From the NCBI RefSeq assembly GCF_900130125.1, contig NZ_FQXY01000011.1, forward strand, positions 620,001 through 684,000: DNA of 64,000 nucleotides, given 5' to 3'. How positions within the stretch are numbered: the stretch's first letter is position 1; every line of letters begins with the position of its first letter. The position numbers were made by a program, and so were the translations under genes. Origin of the DNA: Bacteroides congonensis. GTDB lineage: Bacteria > Bacteroidota > Bacteroidia > Bacteroidales > Bacteroidaceae. This document shows positions 1-8,885 of the stretch, piece by piece. The notes under the pieces were generated by a model. The model did no database searches and had not been told where the DNA came from. It was given only the letters and a program-made list of their open reading frames with translations.

Positions 1-828
1 CGCACGCGGATATTTGCGGCCTTGAGTATATACAATCAGTTTTCCTTCAGGCAGGAACTCATTAACCATGCGGATAGCGGCTTCCATATATCCACCGGTA
101 TTACCGCGCAGGTCGATAATCAACCCTTTACATTTCTTATGGTTGAGTTGAGCCAATGCATTGAGCAGTTCTACATGAGTGGTACGGCCGAATTTGCTGA
201 CTTTTACGTAGCCGATGTCGTCATTTACCATATAAGCGGCATCAACCGTATTTTGAGGAATATCTCCACGGGTGATGCTAAAGTTCAATAGCTCTTTCTC
301 TCCCATGCGTTTGACTCCTAGCTTCACTTGGGAACCTTTAGGCCCTTTAAGAGTACGCATCGCTCGTTCGTTAGTCACTTTTTTACCGACAAAGAGGCTG
401 TCGTCTACGGTGACGATACGGTCGCCCGCCATCAGCCCTACTTTTTCGGAAGGGCCGCCCTGGATGACTGCATTCACATGAATGGTGTCATTCTGTATGG
501 TGAATTGAATTCCGATTCCGCTAAAGCTGCCTTCCAGTTCAGAGTTGACTTCTTCAAGATTCTGAGCTGGGATGTAAGTTGAATGCGGATCGAGTTCGGC
601 CAAAATCTGTGGCATCGCTTTTTCTACGAGATCGGTCATGTTAACAGTGTCTACATACTGGTCGTCTACAATTCGCAACAATGCATTCAGCTTGTTGGAA
701 GAGCCGTTGATGATACCCAGGCGGTTGCCGGCGAAATGCTTGGCATAAAATGTGCCGATAAGAATCCCGAGAACCACGCTGACTGCTATGATGACAGGTG
801 TGAAACGTGAAGAGTTTTTTGTACTCAT
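1..828 (-). CDS. S41 family C-terminal processing protease, 3' part cut off by window edge
   Basis: This is the first 276 residues of a carboxyl-terminal processing peptidase. A single N-terminal hydrophobic segment (about residues 10-27) anchors it to the inner membrane with the rest in the periplasm. The LDPHSTYIP motif, a PDZ domain (about 95-175) and the start of the protease core, including the RGNTGG motif near residue 245, are visible. The catalytic Ser/Lys dyad would lie beyond the window edge, so activity cannot be judged. The start is the ATG at 828-826, directly before the hydrophobic segment. It is the last visible gene of a minus-strand run in which M3 peptidase, a lipoprotein and dCMP deaminase come first, 30 nt after the deaminase stop. 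Family assignment is secure; the substrate is unknown. Confidence 0.93.
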   Translation of the reverse strand, partial: MSTKNSSRFTPVIIAVSVVLGILIGTFYAKHFAGNRLGIINGSSNKLNALLRIVDDQYVDTVNMTDLVEKAMPQILAELDPHSTYIPAQNLEEVNSELEGSFSGIGIQFTIQNDTIHVNAVIQGGPSEKVGLMAGDRIVTVDDSLFVGKKVTNERAMRTLKGPKGSQVKLGVKRMGEKELLNFSITRGDIPQNTVDAAYMVNDDIGYVKVSKFGRTTHVELLNALAQLNHKKCKGLIIDLRGNTGGYMEAAIRMVNEFLPEGKLIVYTQGRKYPRA

Positions 829-858
829 GTCTATTCCTTTTTTAAAACGTTCGTCTTA

Positions 859-1308
859 TTATTTGTTCGAAGCAGAATTATCATCCGTTTCTGTGTAGAT
901 GACCTCAATTCCTGCCCGTTTTAATAACTCTATTCCATCTTCCAGGCGATAATGCTCGGAGTAAACTACCCGCTTGATTCCTGCCTGTATGATTAACTTT
1001 GCACATTCGATGCAGGGGGAAGCCGTGACATACATCGTGGCTCCGTCACTACTGTTGTTTGAACGTGCTATTTTAGTAATGGCGTTTGCTTCCGCATGCA
1101 GGACGTATGGCTTTGTCAAGTTGTTTTCATCTTCGCATACGTTCTCGAAGCCGGAAGGCGTTCCGTTATACCCGTCGGAGATAATCATTTTATCCTTAAC
1201 GATTAAGGCTCCTACTTTACGGCGTTGACAATAGGAATTTTCAGCCCAAATGCTAGCCATACGTATATAACGTTTGTCAAGTTCTAATTGTTTCTTTTCT
1301 GAGTCCAT
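859..1308 (-). CDS. dCMP/cytidine deaminase family protein (ComEB-like deoxycytidylate deaminase)
   Basis: A 149-residue zinc-dependent deaminase that probably converts dCMP to dUMP to feed thymidylate synthesis in the cytoplasm. The zinc site is complete: His71 and the proton-shuttling Glu73 in HAEANAI, and Cys99 and Cys102 in PCIEC. Length and the N-terminal YNGTPSGF segment fit deoxycytidylate deaminases rather than the shorter cytidine deaminases. It starts 13 nt after the stop of the upstream lipoprotein gene and is followed 30 nt later by the S41 protease, so it is probably cotranscribed. Competence-type ComEB naming in databases is by homology only. Confident on family, slightly less on exact substrate. 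Confidence 0.92.
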   Translation of the reverse strand: MDSEKKQLELDKRYIRMASIWAENSYCQRRKVGALIVKDKMIISDGYNGTPSGFENVCEDENNLTKPYVLHAEANAITKIARSNNSSDGATMYVTASPCIECAKLIIQAGIKRVVYSEHYRLEDGIELLKRAGIEVIYTETDDNSASNK

Positions 1309-1321
1309 GTCGTTTTGCTGA

Positions 1322-1831
1322 TTAGTTATTTACTACACGGAAAACCATACGGAAAGTTTGTTGGCTTCCGGCAGGCTTATATAAAAGGTATAAGTTTTTA
1401 TTATCCCCTTCATACGATGTCGCATTGTTGAGGCCTTGTATGAAGCTTTTGGCTAGTTTGTCTCCACCATCATTTCCTTCGGTGATATTGGCGTTGAAGT
1501 CATTGTTTTTGCCGTTTGCGCTCCAGGTTCCTGCAAGGGAATAAGAAGCGACTACAGTTCCTCTTATTTTTCCACTGATGAGATCTCCTTCAGCTACGCC
1601 TTCAAATATGACATTGTATGTTCCATTTTTATTAAGCTCTTCAATACTTTTCTTTTTTTCCGCTTCATTCTCCCAAAAACCGAACATTTCGTGACCACCA
1701 TCCACTGTGATATAGTTCAATTTCCACGTTTTTCCTGTAAAGATGGCAGCTACATCATCTGTATCGTTGCACCCTGCAAATAAGGGAAGCAATAGGAATA
1801 AACCTACTATTTGAAATATATTCTTCTTCAT
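1322..1831 (-). CDS. Small lipoprotein, DUF4847-like, unknown function
   Basis: A 169-residue predicted lipoprotein: Lys-Lys start, hydrophobic stretch and a lipobox ending at the Cys of FAGC (residue 21). The mature part is rich in beta-forming sequence (ASYSLAGTW, FRMVFRVVNN at the C-terminus) and looks like a small beta-sandwich or lipocalin-like fold, similar to the lipocalin-like lipoproteins common in Bacteroides. I think it belongs to the DUF4847 group, from memory and not certain. It sits 23 nt after the M3 peptidase and 13 nt before dCMP deaminase, so it is probably translated from the same message. No catalytic motif is visible. Confidence 0.75.
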   Translation of the reverse strand: MKKNIFQIVGLFLLLPLFAGCNDTDDVAAIFTGKTWKLNYITVDGGHEMFGFWENEAEKKKSIEELNKNGTYNVIFEGVAEGDLISGKIRGTVVASYSLAGTWSANGKNNDFNANITEGNDGGDKLAKSFIQGLNNATSYEGDNKNLYLLYKPAGSQQTFRMVFRVVNN

Positions 1832-1854
1832 ACCTAATATTTAATACTTGATAC

Positions 1855-3954
1855 TTATTTCTTAATTCCGTTTCTGATTAATAAAGCGTCAATAGTCGGT
1901 TCCTGCCCGCGGAAGCGTTTGTAAAGCGTCATCGGATGCTCCGTACCCCCTTTAGACAGGATATTGGTGCGGAACGAGTCAGCAACTTCCTGATTGAATA
2001 TCCCTTTTTGCTTGAATAGTGAAAAAGCATCAGCATCCAGTACTTCCGCCCATTTGTAGCTGTAATATCCTGCGGCATATCCACCTGCAAAGATATGTGA
2101 GAATTGAGTGCTCATACAAGCTTCTTGTACTATCGGCAGTATCTGCGTCTTTTTCCATGCTTCCTGTTCATAGGCTTTCACATCTCCCTCAAAAGGGGTA
2201 GTGCGAGTGTACCATGCCATATCAAGCAGTCCGAAACTTAACTGTCTCAGGCAGGCGTATGCAATATTGAAATTCGAAGCGTCTACCAGACGCTTGATTA
2301 ATTCATCCGGCAAGATTTCTCCAGTCTGATAATGACGGGCGAAAGTATTCAGAAAGTCCTTCTCAATGGCGAAATTCTCCATAATCTGTGAAGGAAGTTC
2401 TACAAAGTCCCAATATACATTTGTACCGCTTAAACTCTTGTAGGTAGAGTTGGCAAACACGCCATGCAGGCTATGCCCGAATTCATGCAGGAATGTTTCC
2501 ACTTCGTTGAATGTCAACAGGGCAGGTTTGTTCTCGGTCGGCTTGGTGAAGTTCATCACGACAGAAACATGCGGCCGGCTGTTCTCACCCGTCTGTTGAT
2601 TTATCCATTGGTCTTTGTAACTTGTCATCCAGGCACCCGAACGTTTTCCGAGACGTGGATGGAAGTCTGTATATAAGACAGCCAGGAATTTTCCGTCTTT
2701 ATCGAATACTTCGAAAGCTTCTACATCTTTATGGTAAACAGGAATTTCCGTATTCTTCCGGAATGTGATTCCATACAGCTTTTCCGCCAGTCCGAATACC
2801 CCTTTCTTTACTTGTCCGAGTTCAAAGTAGGGGCGGAGCATTTCTTCGTTGATATTGAATTTTTTATCTTTCAGCTTGTTGGAATAATAGCTCCAGTCCC
2901 AAGGCATTACCACAAAATCGTCTCCTTGCTCCTGACGGGCCAGTTCCTGTACTTCTTTGTATTCCTGCTGTGCGGTGGGCGTATATGCTTCCAAAAGTTG
3001 ATTGAGTAGCTTATATACAGATTCACTGTTTTCAGCCATCCTTTTCACGAGCATATATTCCGCATAATCTTTATATCCCAACAGTTGGGCTATCTTCATG
3101 CGTGTATTGGCTATCTTCTTCACGATTTCGATGTTGTTGAACTCATTATCGTGCGTACATTTAGTATTAAAAGCCATATACAGTCTTTGGCGTAAGTCGC
3201 GGTTGTTGGCATATGTCATAAAAGGGACATAGCTTGGTGCATGAAGCGTGAACGCCCATCCTTCCTTATCTTCGTTTTTCGCTGTTTCAGCAGCGGCCTC
3301 TACGATAATGTCGGGTAATCCGGCAAGACTTTCCTTTTTTGTCAACAACATCTGGTAACGGTTCGTCTCTTTCAGGTTGTTTTCGCTGAAGTCAAGCGTC
3401 AGTTTGCTCAATTCCGTTGTCAGCCGGCGGTATTCTTCCCGTGCTTCGCCTTCCAGATTGGCACCGTGGCGGACGAAACTGTTATAGGCATTTTCCAGTA
3501 GCTTGCTTTGTTCCTGTGTAAGTTTTAAGTTTTCTTTTTGGTTATACACTTCTTTCACGCGTGCGAAAAGCTTTTCGTTCAGCGTGATGTTGTTACTATG
3601 CTCGCTAAGTAACGGCATGATTTTTTGAGCCAGTTCCTGCAGGTCATCGTTTGTCTCTGCGCTGAGCATATTCCCGAAAACGGCTGCCACTCTATCCAAT
3701 AAATCTCCCGAATTTTCGAAAGCTTCTATTGTATTGCTGAAAGTCGCTTTTTCCGGATTCTGTATGATAGCATCTATTTCTGCATTCTGCTGCTTGATTC
3801 CTTCAAGGATGGCAGGTTCATAGTGTTCGGTTTTTATCCGGTCAAAGGGCACGGTTCCGTGCGGTGTCTGGTATTGCCCGAAGAAAGGATTCTGGGCATT
3901 TGTTATATTGTTCATGGTGCAAACTAGTATCAATGTTATTAATAATCTCTCCAT
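1855..3954 (-). CDS. M3 family peptidyl-dipeptidase (Dcp/oligopeptidase A type)
   Basis: A 699-residue thimet-type metallopeptidase that releases dipeptides from the C-termini of oligopeptides. The zinc motif HEFGH is at residues 490-494 (LHEFGHSLHG), and the rest of the active-site region (GTNVYWDFVELPSQIMENF, with the third ligand Glu) is present just downstream. Length matches Dcp (about 680-700). The N-terminus (MERLLITLILVCTMNNITNAQN) is a signal peptide ending in AQ-N, so it acts in the periplasm. It is first in a run with a lipoprotein, dCMP deaminase and an S41 protease. Start chosen at the ATG that opens the signal peptide; a reading frame extending upstream on the same strand belongs to another frame. 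Confidence 0.94.
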   Translation of the reverse strand: MERLLITLILVCTMNNITNAQNPFFGQYQTPHGTVPFDRIKTEHYEPAILEGIKQQNAEIDAIIQNPEKATFSNTIEAFENSGDLLDRVAAVFGNMLSAETNDDLQELAQKIMPLLSEHSNNITLNEKLFARVKEVYNQKENLKLTQEQSKLLENAYNSFVRHGANLEGEAREEYRRLTTELSKLTLDFSENNLKETNRYQMLLTKKESLAGLPDIIVEAAAETAKNEDKEGWAFTLHAPSYVPFMTYANNRDLRQRLYMAFNTKCTHDNEFNNIEIVKKIANTRMKIAQLLGYKDYAEYMLVKRMAENSESVYKLLNQLLEAYTPTAQQEYKEVQELARQEQGDDFVVMPWDWSYYSNKLKDKKFNINEEMLRPYFELGQVKKGVFGLAEKLYGITFRKNTEIPVYHKDVEAFEVFDKDGKFLAVLYTDFHPRLGKRSGAWMTSYKDQWINQQTGENSRPHVSVVMNFTKPTENKPALLTFNEVETFLHEFGHSLHGVFANSTYKSLSGTNVYWDFVELPSQIMENFAIEKDFLNTFARHYQTGEILPDELIKRLVDASNFNIAYACLRQLSFGLLDMAWYTRTTPFEGDVKAYEQEAWKKTQILPIVQEACMSTQFSHIFAGGYAAGYYSYKWAEVLDADAFSLFKQKGIFNQEVADSFRTNILSKGGTEHPMTLYKRFRGQEPTIDALLIRNGIKK

Positions 3955-4031
3955 AGAAATACAAAACTACTAAAATTGTGGCTGATTCAACGGATAACCG
4001 CTTGCTTTTTAACAATATATAAAATGAATAC

Positions 4032-4066
4032 AAAAAAACCGCCACGGTTACCCGCAGCGGTTTCTT
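4032..4066 (-). terminator. Rho-independent terminator after GAPDH
   Basis: Arms AAACCGC (4036-4042) and GCGGTTT (4057-4063) form a stem, and on the minus strand the stem is followed by a run of seven T (complement of 4032-4038). It lies 20 nt after the GAPDH stop. Confidence 0.85.
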
Positions 4067-4083
4067 ATATGTTAATCTTCTAA

Positions 4084-5094
4084 TTAAGCGTTAACTGATG
4101 CCATGTGAGCGATCAAGTCAAGAACTTTGTTAGAGTAACCGATTTCGTTGTCATACCAAGATACAACTTTAACGAATGTATCAGTCAAAGCGATACCAGC
4201 TTTAGCATCGAAGATAGAAGTACGAGCGTCACCCAAGAAGTCAGAAGAAACTACTGCATCTTCAGTGTAACCCAGGATACCTTTCAATTCGCCTTCAGAA
4301 GCTTCTTTCATAGCAGCGCAGATTTCAGCGTAGCTAGCAGGTTTAGCCAAGTTAACTGTCAAGTCAACTACAGATACGTCCAAAGTCGGAACACGCATAG
4401 ACATACCAGTCAGTTTGCCGTTCAATGCAGGGATAACTTTACCTACAGCCTTAGCAGCACCAGTAGAAGAAGGGATGATGTTGCCAGAAGCAGCACGACC
4501 ACCTCTCCAGTCTTTCATAGAAGGACCGTCAACTGTTTTCTGAGTAGCAGTTGTAGAGTGAACTGTAGTCATCAAACCGTCAAGAATACCGAACTTGTCG
4601 TTCAATACTTTAGCGATAGGAGCCAGACAGTTAGTAGTACAAGAAGCGTTAGATACGAATTGAGTACCTTTCACGTATGTTTTTTCGTTTACACCGCAAA
4701 CGAACATCGGAGTATCATCTTTAGAAGGAGCTGACATTACAACATATTTTGCACCAGCTTCGATGTGAGCCTGAGCTTTGTCTTTGCTCAAGAATAAACC
4801 TGTAGATTCAACAACGTATTCAGCTTCTACTTCATTCCATTTCAAGTCAGCCGGATTTCTTTCAGCTGTGATACGGATAGCTTGACCGTTAACAATCAAT
4901 TTACTGTTTTCAACATCTGCTTCGATAGTACCATCGAACTGACCGTGCATTGTATCATATTTCAGCATATAAGCCAAGTAATCAACCGGGCAAAGGTCAT
5001 TGATACCTACGATTTGAATATCGTTTCTTTTCATTGCAGCGCGGAAAACGAAACGTCCGATACGTCCGAATCCATTAATACCTACTTTAATCAT
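4084..5094 (-). CDS. gap: Type I glyceraldehyde-3-phosphate dehydrogenase
   Basis: A 336-residue glycolytic enzyme that oxidises glyceraldehyde-3-phosphate to 1,3-bisphosphoglycerate using NAD. The dinucleotide-binding GFGRIG is at residues 8-13, followed by INDL with Asp33, typical of NAD-preferring enzymes. The active-site SNASCTTNCLAP carries the catalytic Cys152, with His179 in TTVHS. An in-frame ATG 39 nt further upstream exists (5133), but the start at 5094 gives the family N-terminus MIKVGINGFGRIG, so I use it. Single-gene unit with its own promoter (5177-5184) and terminator. Codon use looks strongly biased, as expected for a highly expressed gene. Confidence 0.98.
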   Translation of the reverse strand: MIKVGINGFGRIGRFVFRAAMKRNDIQIVGINDLCPVDYLAYMLKYDTMHGQFDGTIEADVENSKLIVNGQAIRITAERNPADLKWNEVEAEYVVESTGLFLSKDKAQAHIEAGAKYVVMSAPSKDDTPMFVCGVNEKTYVKGTQFVSNASCTTNCLAPIAKVLNDKFGILDGLMTTVHSTTATQKTVDGPSMKDWRGGRAASGNIIPSSTGAAKAVGKVIPALNGKLTGMSMRVPTLDVSVVDLTVNLAKPASYAEICAAMKEASEGELKGILGYTEDAVVSSDFLGDARTSIFDAKAGIALTDTFVKVVSWYDNEIGYSNKVLDLIAHMASVNA

Positions 5095-5176
5095 TTTGTT
5101 TAAACTTTTAAGGGTTTTATAATATTTGTTCAAATATCTCTCAGCCTCCGCACTTGTTTTATTTTCAAATGCGGTG

Positions 5177-5184
5177 CAAAATTA
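5177..5184 (-). promoter_or_regulatory. Bacteroides -7 box for GAPDH
   Basis: On the minus strand the sequence reads TAATTTTG, a perfect TAnnTTTG element, 83 nt before the GAPDH ATG. The -33 element is weak (a TGTG-like match about 20 bp upstream). The predicted leader is about 75 nt. Confidence 0.6.
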
Positions 5185-5235
5185 CAAAAATGTTTTTATA
5201 TTCGCACATTAAATTCACATTAAATATTGAAAAAG

Positions 5236-5682
5236 ATGGGAAAGAGTACATTTTTACAGGACTTTAAGGCGTTTGCAATGAAAGGCAACGTTATCGACAT
5301 GGCTGTCGGTGTAGTTATTGGTGGTGCGTTTGGAAAAATCGTATCGTCATTGGTGGCTAACGTAATCATGCCCCCGATCGGTTTATTGGTTGGTGGTGTG
5401 AACTTTACGGATTTGAAATGGGTAATGAAAGCGGCTGAGGTAGGAGCCGACGGCAAGGAGATTGCGCCGGCGGTATCTTTGGATTACGGTCAGTTCTTGC
5501 AGGCTACTTTTGATTTCCTTATCATTGCTTTTTCTATATTTTTATTTATACGTTTGATTACGAAGCTGACAACGAAGAAAAAAGAAGAAGCTGCAGCGGT
5601 GCCGCCTGCTCCTCCTGCACCTACAAAAGAAGAGGTGTTGTTGACGGAGATTCGCGATTTGCTGAAAGAAAAGAAGATTTGA
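5236..5682 (+). CDS. mscL: Large-conductance mechanosensitive channel MscL
   Basis: A 148-residue homopentameric inner-membrane channel that opens under membrane tension and releases solutes during osmotic downshock. The conserved N-terminal amphipathic helix and first transmembrane helix are clear (FLQDFKAFAMKGNVIDMAVG, then GVVIGGAFGKIV, residues 7-38), followed by the periplasmic loop and a second helix (about 83-103). The C-terminus has an Ala/Pro-rich linker (VPPAPPAP) before the usual cytoplasmic helix. A TTG three codons upstream is in frame, but the ATG at 5236 gives the standard MGKSTFLQDF start. A monocistronic gene with its own terminator. Confidence 0.97.
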   Translation: MGKSTFLQDFKAFAMKGNVIDMAVGVVIGGAFGKIVSSLVANVIMPPIGLLVGGVNFTDLKWVMKAAEVGADGKEIAPAVSLDYGQFLQATFDFLIIAFSIFLFIRLITKLTTKKKEEAAAVPPAPPAPTKEEVLLTEIRDLLKEKKI

Positions 5683-5696
5683 GCTGATTAAAACAG

Positions 5697-5739
5697 GGAG
5701 ATTCCAAGTATTATCTTGTGAATCTCCTTTATTTTTTTC
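5697..5739 (+). terminator. Rho-independent terminator after mscL
   Basis: Arms GGAGATTC (5697-5704) and GAATCTCC (5720-5727) followed by a T-rich run to 5739. It lies between mscL and the guaA promoter. Confidence 0.8.
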
Positions 5740-5770
5740 TTCATTATTATATAGATTGCGTACTTTTTTC

Positions 5771-5778
5771 TACTTTTG
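5771..5778 (+). promoter_or_regulatory. Bacteroides -7 box for guaA
   Basis: TACTTTTG matches TAnnTTTG exactly and is 32 nt before the guaA ATG. No good TTTG is found 19-21 bp upstream, so the -33 half is weak. Confidence 0.5.
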
Positions 5779-5810
5779 CAGACCATTTTATTCAAAACCC
5801 ATACATTGAT

Positions 5811-7334
5811 ATGCAGGAAAAAATAATAATTCTTGATTTCGGTTCGCAGACAACGCAACTTATAGGTCGTCGTGTCCGCGAATTGGATACGTATTGCGAA
5901 ATTGTTCCTTATAACAAATTTCCTAAAGAAGATACTACAATTAAAGGGGTGATCCTTTCGGGAAGCCCTTTTTCTGTTTATGACAAAGATGCTTTTAAAG
6001 TTGACTTGAGTGAGATTCGCGGTAAATATCCGATATTGGGTATCTGCTATGGTGCTCAGTTTATGTCGTACACCAATGGTGGAAAAGTGGAGCCGGCCGG
6101 TACACGCGAATATGGACGTGCTCATCTGGCTTCTTTCTGCAAAGATAATGTGTTGTTCAAGGGAGTTCGTGACGGCTCGCAGGTGTGGATGAGCCACGGT
6201 GATACAATTACAGCTATCCCGGATAATTTTAAGAAAATTGCTTCGACAGATAAAGTAGAGATTGCTGCTTATCAGATAGAAGGTGAAAATGTGTGGGGGG
6301 TACAATTCCATCCGGAAGTGTTCCACAGTGAAGATGGCACACAGATGTTGAAGAACTTTGTAGTAGATGTTTGCGGTTGCAAGCAGGACTGGTCTCCGGC
6401 TTCTTTCATTGAAAGCACTGTTGCCGAATTGAAAGCTCAGTTGGGTGATGATAAAGTAGTTCTTGGATTGAGCGGCGGTGTCGATTCTTCCGTTGCTGCC
6501 GTGTTGTTGAACAAGGCTATCGGCAAAAATCTGACTTGTATCTTTGTAGATCATGGTATGCTGCGTAAGAACGAGTTTAAGAATGTGATGGCAGATTACG
6601 AATGTCTCGGTCTGAATGTGATTGGCGTAGATGCCAGCGAGAAGTTCTTCTCCGAATTGGCTGGTGTAGCCGAACCGGAAAGCAAGCGTAAGATTATAGG
6701 TAAGGGCTTTATCGATGTATTCGATGTGGAAGCTCACAAAATAAAAGATGTGAAATGGCTGGCTCAGGGTACTATCTATCCGGATTGCATCGAATCATTG
6801 TCTATCACAGGTACGGTGATTAAGAGTCACCACAATGTAGGCGGTCTTCCCGAAAAGATGAATTTGAAATTGTGCGAACCGCTTCGGTTGTTGTTCAAGG
6901 ATGAAGTTCGCCGTGTAGGTCGTGAATTGGGTATGCCGGAACATCTGATTACCCGTCATCCGTTCCCGGGACCGGGCTTGGCTGTGCGTATCTTGGGAGA
7001 TATTACTCCGGAGAAAGTGCGTATCCTGCAAGATGCCGATGATATCTTCATTCAGGGACTGCGTGACTGGGGATTGTATGATAAGGTTTGGCAGGCAGGA
7101 GTTATCTTATTGCCGGTACAATCTGTCGGTGTGATGGGTGATGAACGTACGTACGAGAGAGCCGTTGCCTTGCGTGCCGTAACATCTACAGATGCCATGA
7201 CTGCCGACTGGGCACATTTGCCCTATGAATTTATGGGCAAAGTTTCGAACGATATTATTAATAAGGTAAAAGGTGTGAACCGCGTAACCTATGACATCAG
7301 TTCAAAGCCGCCTGCAACCATAGAATGGGAGTGA
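5811..7334 (+). CDS. guaA: GMP synthase (glutamine-hydrolysing)
   Basis: A 507-residue enzyme converting XMP to GMP in purine biosynthesis. The N-terminal class I glutamine amidotransferase domain has the nucleophile Cys79 (GICYGAQ) and the His/Glu pair in QFHPEVFHSE. The ATP pyrophosphatase domain has the P-loop GLSGGVDSS (about residue 222), and the C-terminal dimerisation domain ends in the invariant KPPATIEWE. The reading frame is open upstream of 5811, but the ATG there gives the family N-terminus (QEKIIILDFGSQTTQLIGRR), follows the promoter box and gives the usual length. Monocistronic, ending at a strong bidirectional terminator. Confidence 0.98.
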   Translation: MQEKIIILDFGSQTTQLIGRRVRELDTYCEIVPYNKFPKEDTTIKGVILSGSPFSVYDKDAFKVDLSEIRGKYPILGICYGAQFMSYTNGGKVEPAGTREYGRAHLASFCKDNVLFKGVRDGSQVWMSHGDTITAIPDNFKKIASTDKVEIAAYQIEGENVWGVQFHPEVFHSEDGTQMLKNFVVDVCGCKQDWSPASFIESTVAELKAQLGDDKVVLGLSGGVDSSVAAVLLNKAIGKNLTCIFVDHGMLRKNEFKNVMADYECLGLNVIGVDASEKFFSELAGVAEPESKRKIIGKGFIDVFDVEAHKIKDVKWLAQGTIYPDCIESLSITGTVIKSHHNVGGLPEKMNLKLCEPLRLLFKDEVRRVGRELGMPEHLITRHPFPGPGLAVRILGDITPEKVRILQDADDIFIQGLRDWGLYDKVWQAGVILLPVQSVGVMGDERTYERAVALRAVTSTDAMTADWAHLPYEFMGKVSNDIINKVKGVNRVTYDISSKPPATIEWE

Positions 7335-7349
7335 TAAATATCCATAATT

Positions 7350-7409
7350 ATATCTATCATATAAAAGCCTCAACGGGAAATCCCATTGAGGCTTTTATAT
7401 GATAGATAT
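7350..7409. terminator. Bidirectional terminator between guaA and the Crp/Fnr gene
   Basis: A perfect inverted repeat with 24-bp arms (7350-7373 and 7386-7409) around a 12-nt centre. It contains AAAAGCCTCAA/TTGAGGCTTTT, giving T-rich tails on both strands. It sits between the convergent guaA and regulator genes, so it probably ends both transcripts. Confidence 0.88.
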
Positions 7410-7461
7410 GATCGTTTGTTATATTGTACGAGCTAGTAATTGTGATAGCTCTATTCTAGCT

Positions 7462-8130
7462 TTATTCGCTTACCAGTTTCTGTGCATCCGGAATGAGAAT
7501 CTCTTTCCGGCGTAATTCAAGCAAACCACTATCTTGCAATTCATTAAGTGCTTTGGAAGTATTCAACCGCGTATCATCCAAATAACGGGCAAGGTCGTCC
7601 ATCTTTACTTTGAATATCTTTTCTCCCTGTGGCTTCTCGCAATGTAGCAGGAAAAAGCGAATGATTTTATCCTTTAAATCCTGTGTAGGCTCTTCCCATA
7701 AGCGTGAATAAAGATTTTGTGCCCGGTTGCTGACGATATTCATGTAGTTGAGCCGGAAAATCTCGTATTTGAACAGGTCGCTGAGTACAAACACTTTACT
7801 GATGCTTACTGTATGTGCTTCCGTGTGCGCTATATAAGAAGAATTATAATTCGTATTCATTCCGAATAACGACTGCGGCTCTATCAGGTAGGGCGCTTCC
7901 ATTTGTTCAATGACAGTGTAAATGTTTTCTTTAGAATTGGTGACAATTGAAACCTCGCCTTTTAGCAGAAAGCGGAGCTGTGTACAAGGACTACCACTCT
8001 CAATGATAGTTTCTCCCGCTTTATGCTTGATAAAGTGTAGCTTTACCTTATCCAGTATACTGGTGAAATCTTCATGACAAAGACCTTGGAATAAAGGCAA
8101 TTGGAGCAAAGTGTCGAACATTGTTTCCAT
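7462..8130 (-). CDS. Crp/Fnr family transcriptional regulator
   Basis: A 222-residue regulator with an N-terminal cyclic-nucleotide-binding-like beta-roll (about residues 10-125) and a C-terminal winged helix-turn-helix (about 150-218; LDDTRLNTSKALNELQDSGLLELRR is the DNA-binding region). The beta-roll has no clear phosphate-binding cassette for cAMP and no N-terminal cysteine cluster like Fnr, so the ligand is unknown. It is divergent from marC and convergent with guaA, forming a single-gene unit with a TAAATTTG promoter box. Family secure; regulon unknown. Confidence 0.9.
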   Translation of the reverse strand: METMFDTLLQLPLFQGLCHEDFTSILDKVKLHFIKHKAGETIIESGSPCTQLRFLLKGEVSIVTNSKENIYTVIEQMEAPYLIEPQSLFGMNTNYNSSYIAHTEAHTVSISKVFVLSDLFKYEIFRLNYMNIVSNRAQNLYSRLWEEPTQDLKDKIIRFFLLHCEKPQGEKIFKVKMDDLARYLDDTRLNTSKALNELQDSGLLELRRKEILIPDAQKLVSE

Positions 8131-8155
8131 ACGTCGTAATCTCTTGTTAATCGTA

Positions 8156-8163
8156 CAAATTTA
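8156..8163 (-). promoter_or_regulatory. Bacteroides -7 box for the Crp/Fnr gene
   Basis: Minus-strand TAAATTTG matches TAnnTTTG, with a TTG about 21 bp upstream (complement of 8185-8187). The leader would be only about 20 nt. Confidence 0.55.
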
Positions 8164-8218
8164 CTCATAATACGACACTGCCGTCAACATATACCCCTTC
8201 TTTTTGTTTTTTTTATTG

Positions 8219-8264
8219 TTTGAATGCATAAAAATAGAGTATATTTGCAGAAAAAAAGGAGGAA
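8219..8264 (+). promoter_or_regulatory. Promoter and strong ribosome-binding site of marC
   Basis: TTTG at 8219-8222 and TATATTTG at 8240-8247 fit the Bacteroides promoter, though the 17-bp spacing is short. AAGGAGG follows at about 8257-8262, an unusually good Shine-Dalgarno for this genome, and fixes the marC start at 8268. Confidence 0.6.
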
Positions 8265-8267
8265 ATT

Positions 8268-8867
8268 ATGTTCGCAGGCTTTAATTGGCAACAGATGGTT
8301 AGTGCGTTTATCGTACTTTTCGCGGTAATAGATATTATCGGCTCTATACCTATTATTATTAACTTGAAGGAAAAAGGTAAAGATGTGAATGCGATGAAAG
8401 CTACTCTCATCTCCTTTGCTTTATTGATAGGATTTTTCTATGCGGGAGATATGATGCTGAAACTTTTCCATGTAGATATTGAATCTTTTGCTGTTGCCGG
8501 TGCGTTTGTTATTTTCCTCATGTCTTTGGAAATGATTCTGGACGTTGAAATTTTCAAGAATCAAGGACCTATCAAAGAAGCCACTCTAGTACCGCTTGTC
8601 TTTCCTTTGCTGGCAGGTGCCGGAGCTTTCACTACATTGCTTTCTCTTCGGGCGGAATATGCCAGTATTAATATCATCATTGCATTGGTTTTGAATATGA
8701 TTTGGGTGTATTTCGTCGTTAGTATGACCGGGCGTGTGGAACGTTTTCTCGGAAAAGGCGGTATCTATCTTATCCGTAAATTCTTCGGTATTATCCTGCT
8801 GGCTATTTCAGTGAGGCTGTTTACGGCAAATATAACGTTGCTGATTGAAGCGTTACATAAATCCTAA
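8268..8867 (+). CDS. MarC family integral membrane protein
   Basis: A 199-residue inner-membrane protein with about six hydrophobic helices. It shows typical MarC features: an early FIVLFAVIDIIGSIPIII helix, a second repeat around LPLVFPLLAGAGAFTTLLSL, and GxxP-like positions in both halves. MarC proteins were once linked to multiple antibiotic resistance but the real transport role is unresolved. Start set by the strong ribosome-binding site. It stands alone between a divergent regulator and the downstream sigma-factor locus. Confidence 0.9.
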   Translation: MFAGFNWQQMVSAFIVLFAVIDIIGSIPIIINLKEKGKDVNAMKATLISFALLIGFFYAGDMMLKLFHVDIESFAVAGAFVIFLMSLEMILDVEIFKNQGPIKEATLVPLVFPLLAGAGAFTTLLSLRAEYASINIIIALVLNMIWVYFVVSMTGRVERFLGKGGIYLIRKFFGIILLAISVRLFTANITLLIEALHKS

Positions 8868-8885
8868 GTATTATTTTCCCTCTTT

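Noticed and set aside
4105..4734. 209-codon frame on the plus strand opposite GAPDH
   Set aside because: Serine/threonine-rich shadow of the highly biased GAPDH codons.
5688..6737. 349-codon open frame on the minus strand opposite guaA
   Set aside because: The sequence is a shadow of guaA and has low-complexity composition; guaA motifs are complete on the other strand.
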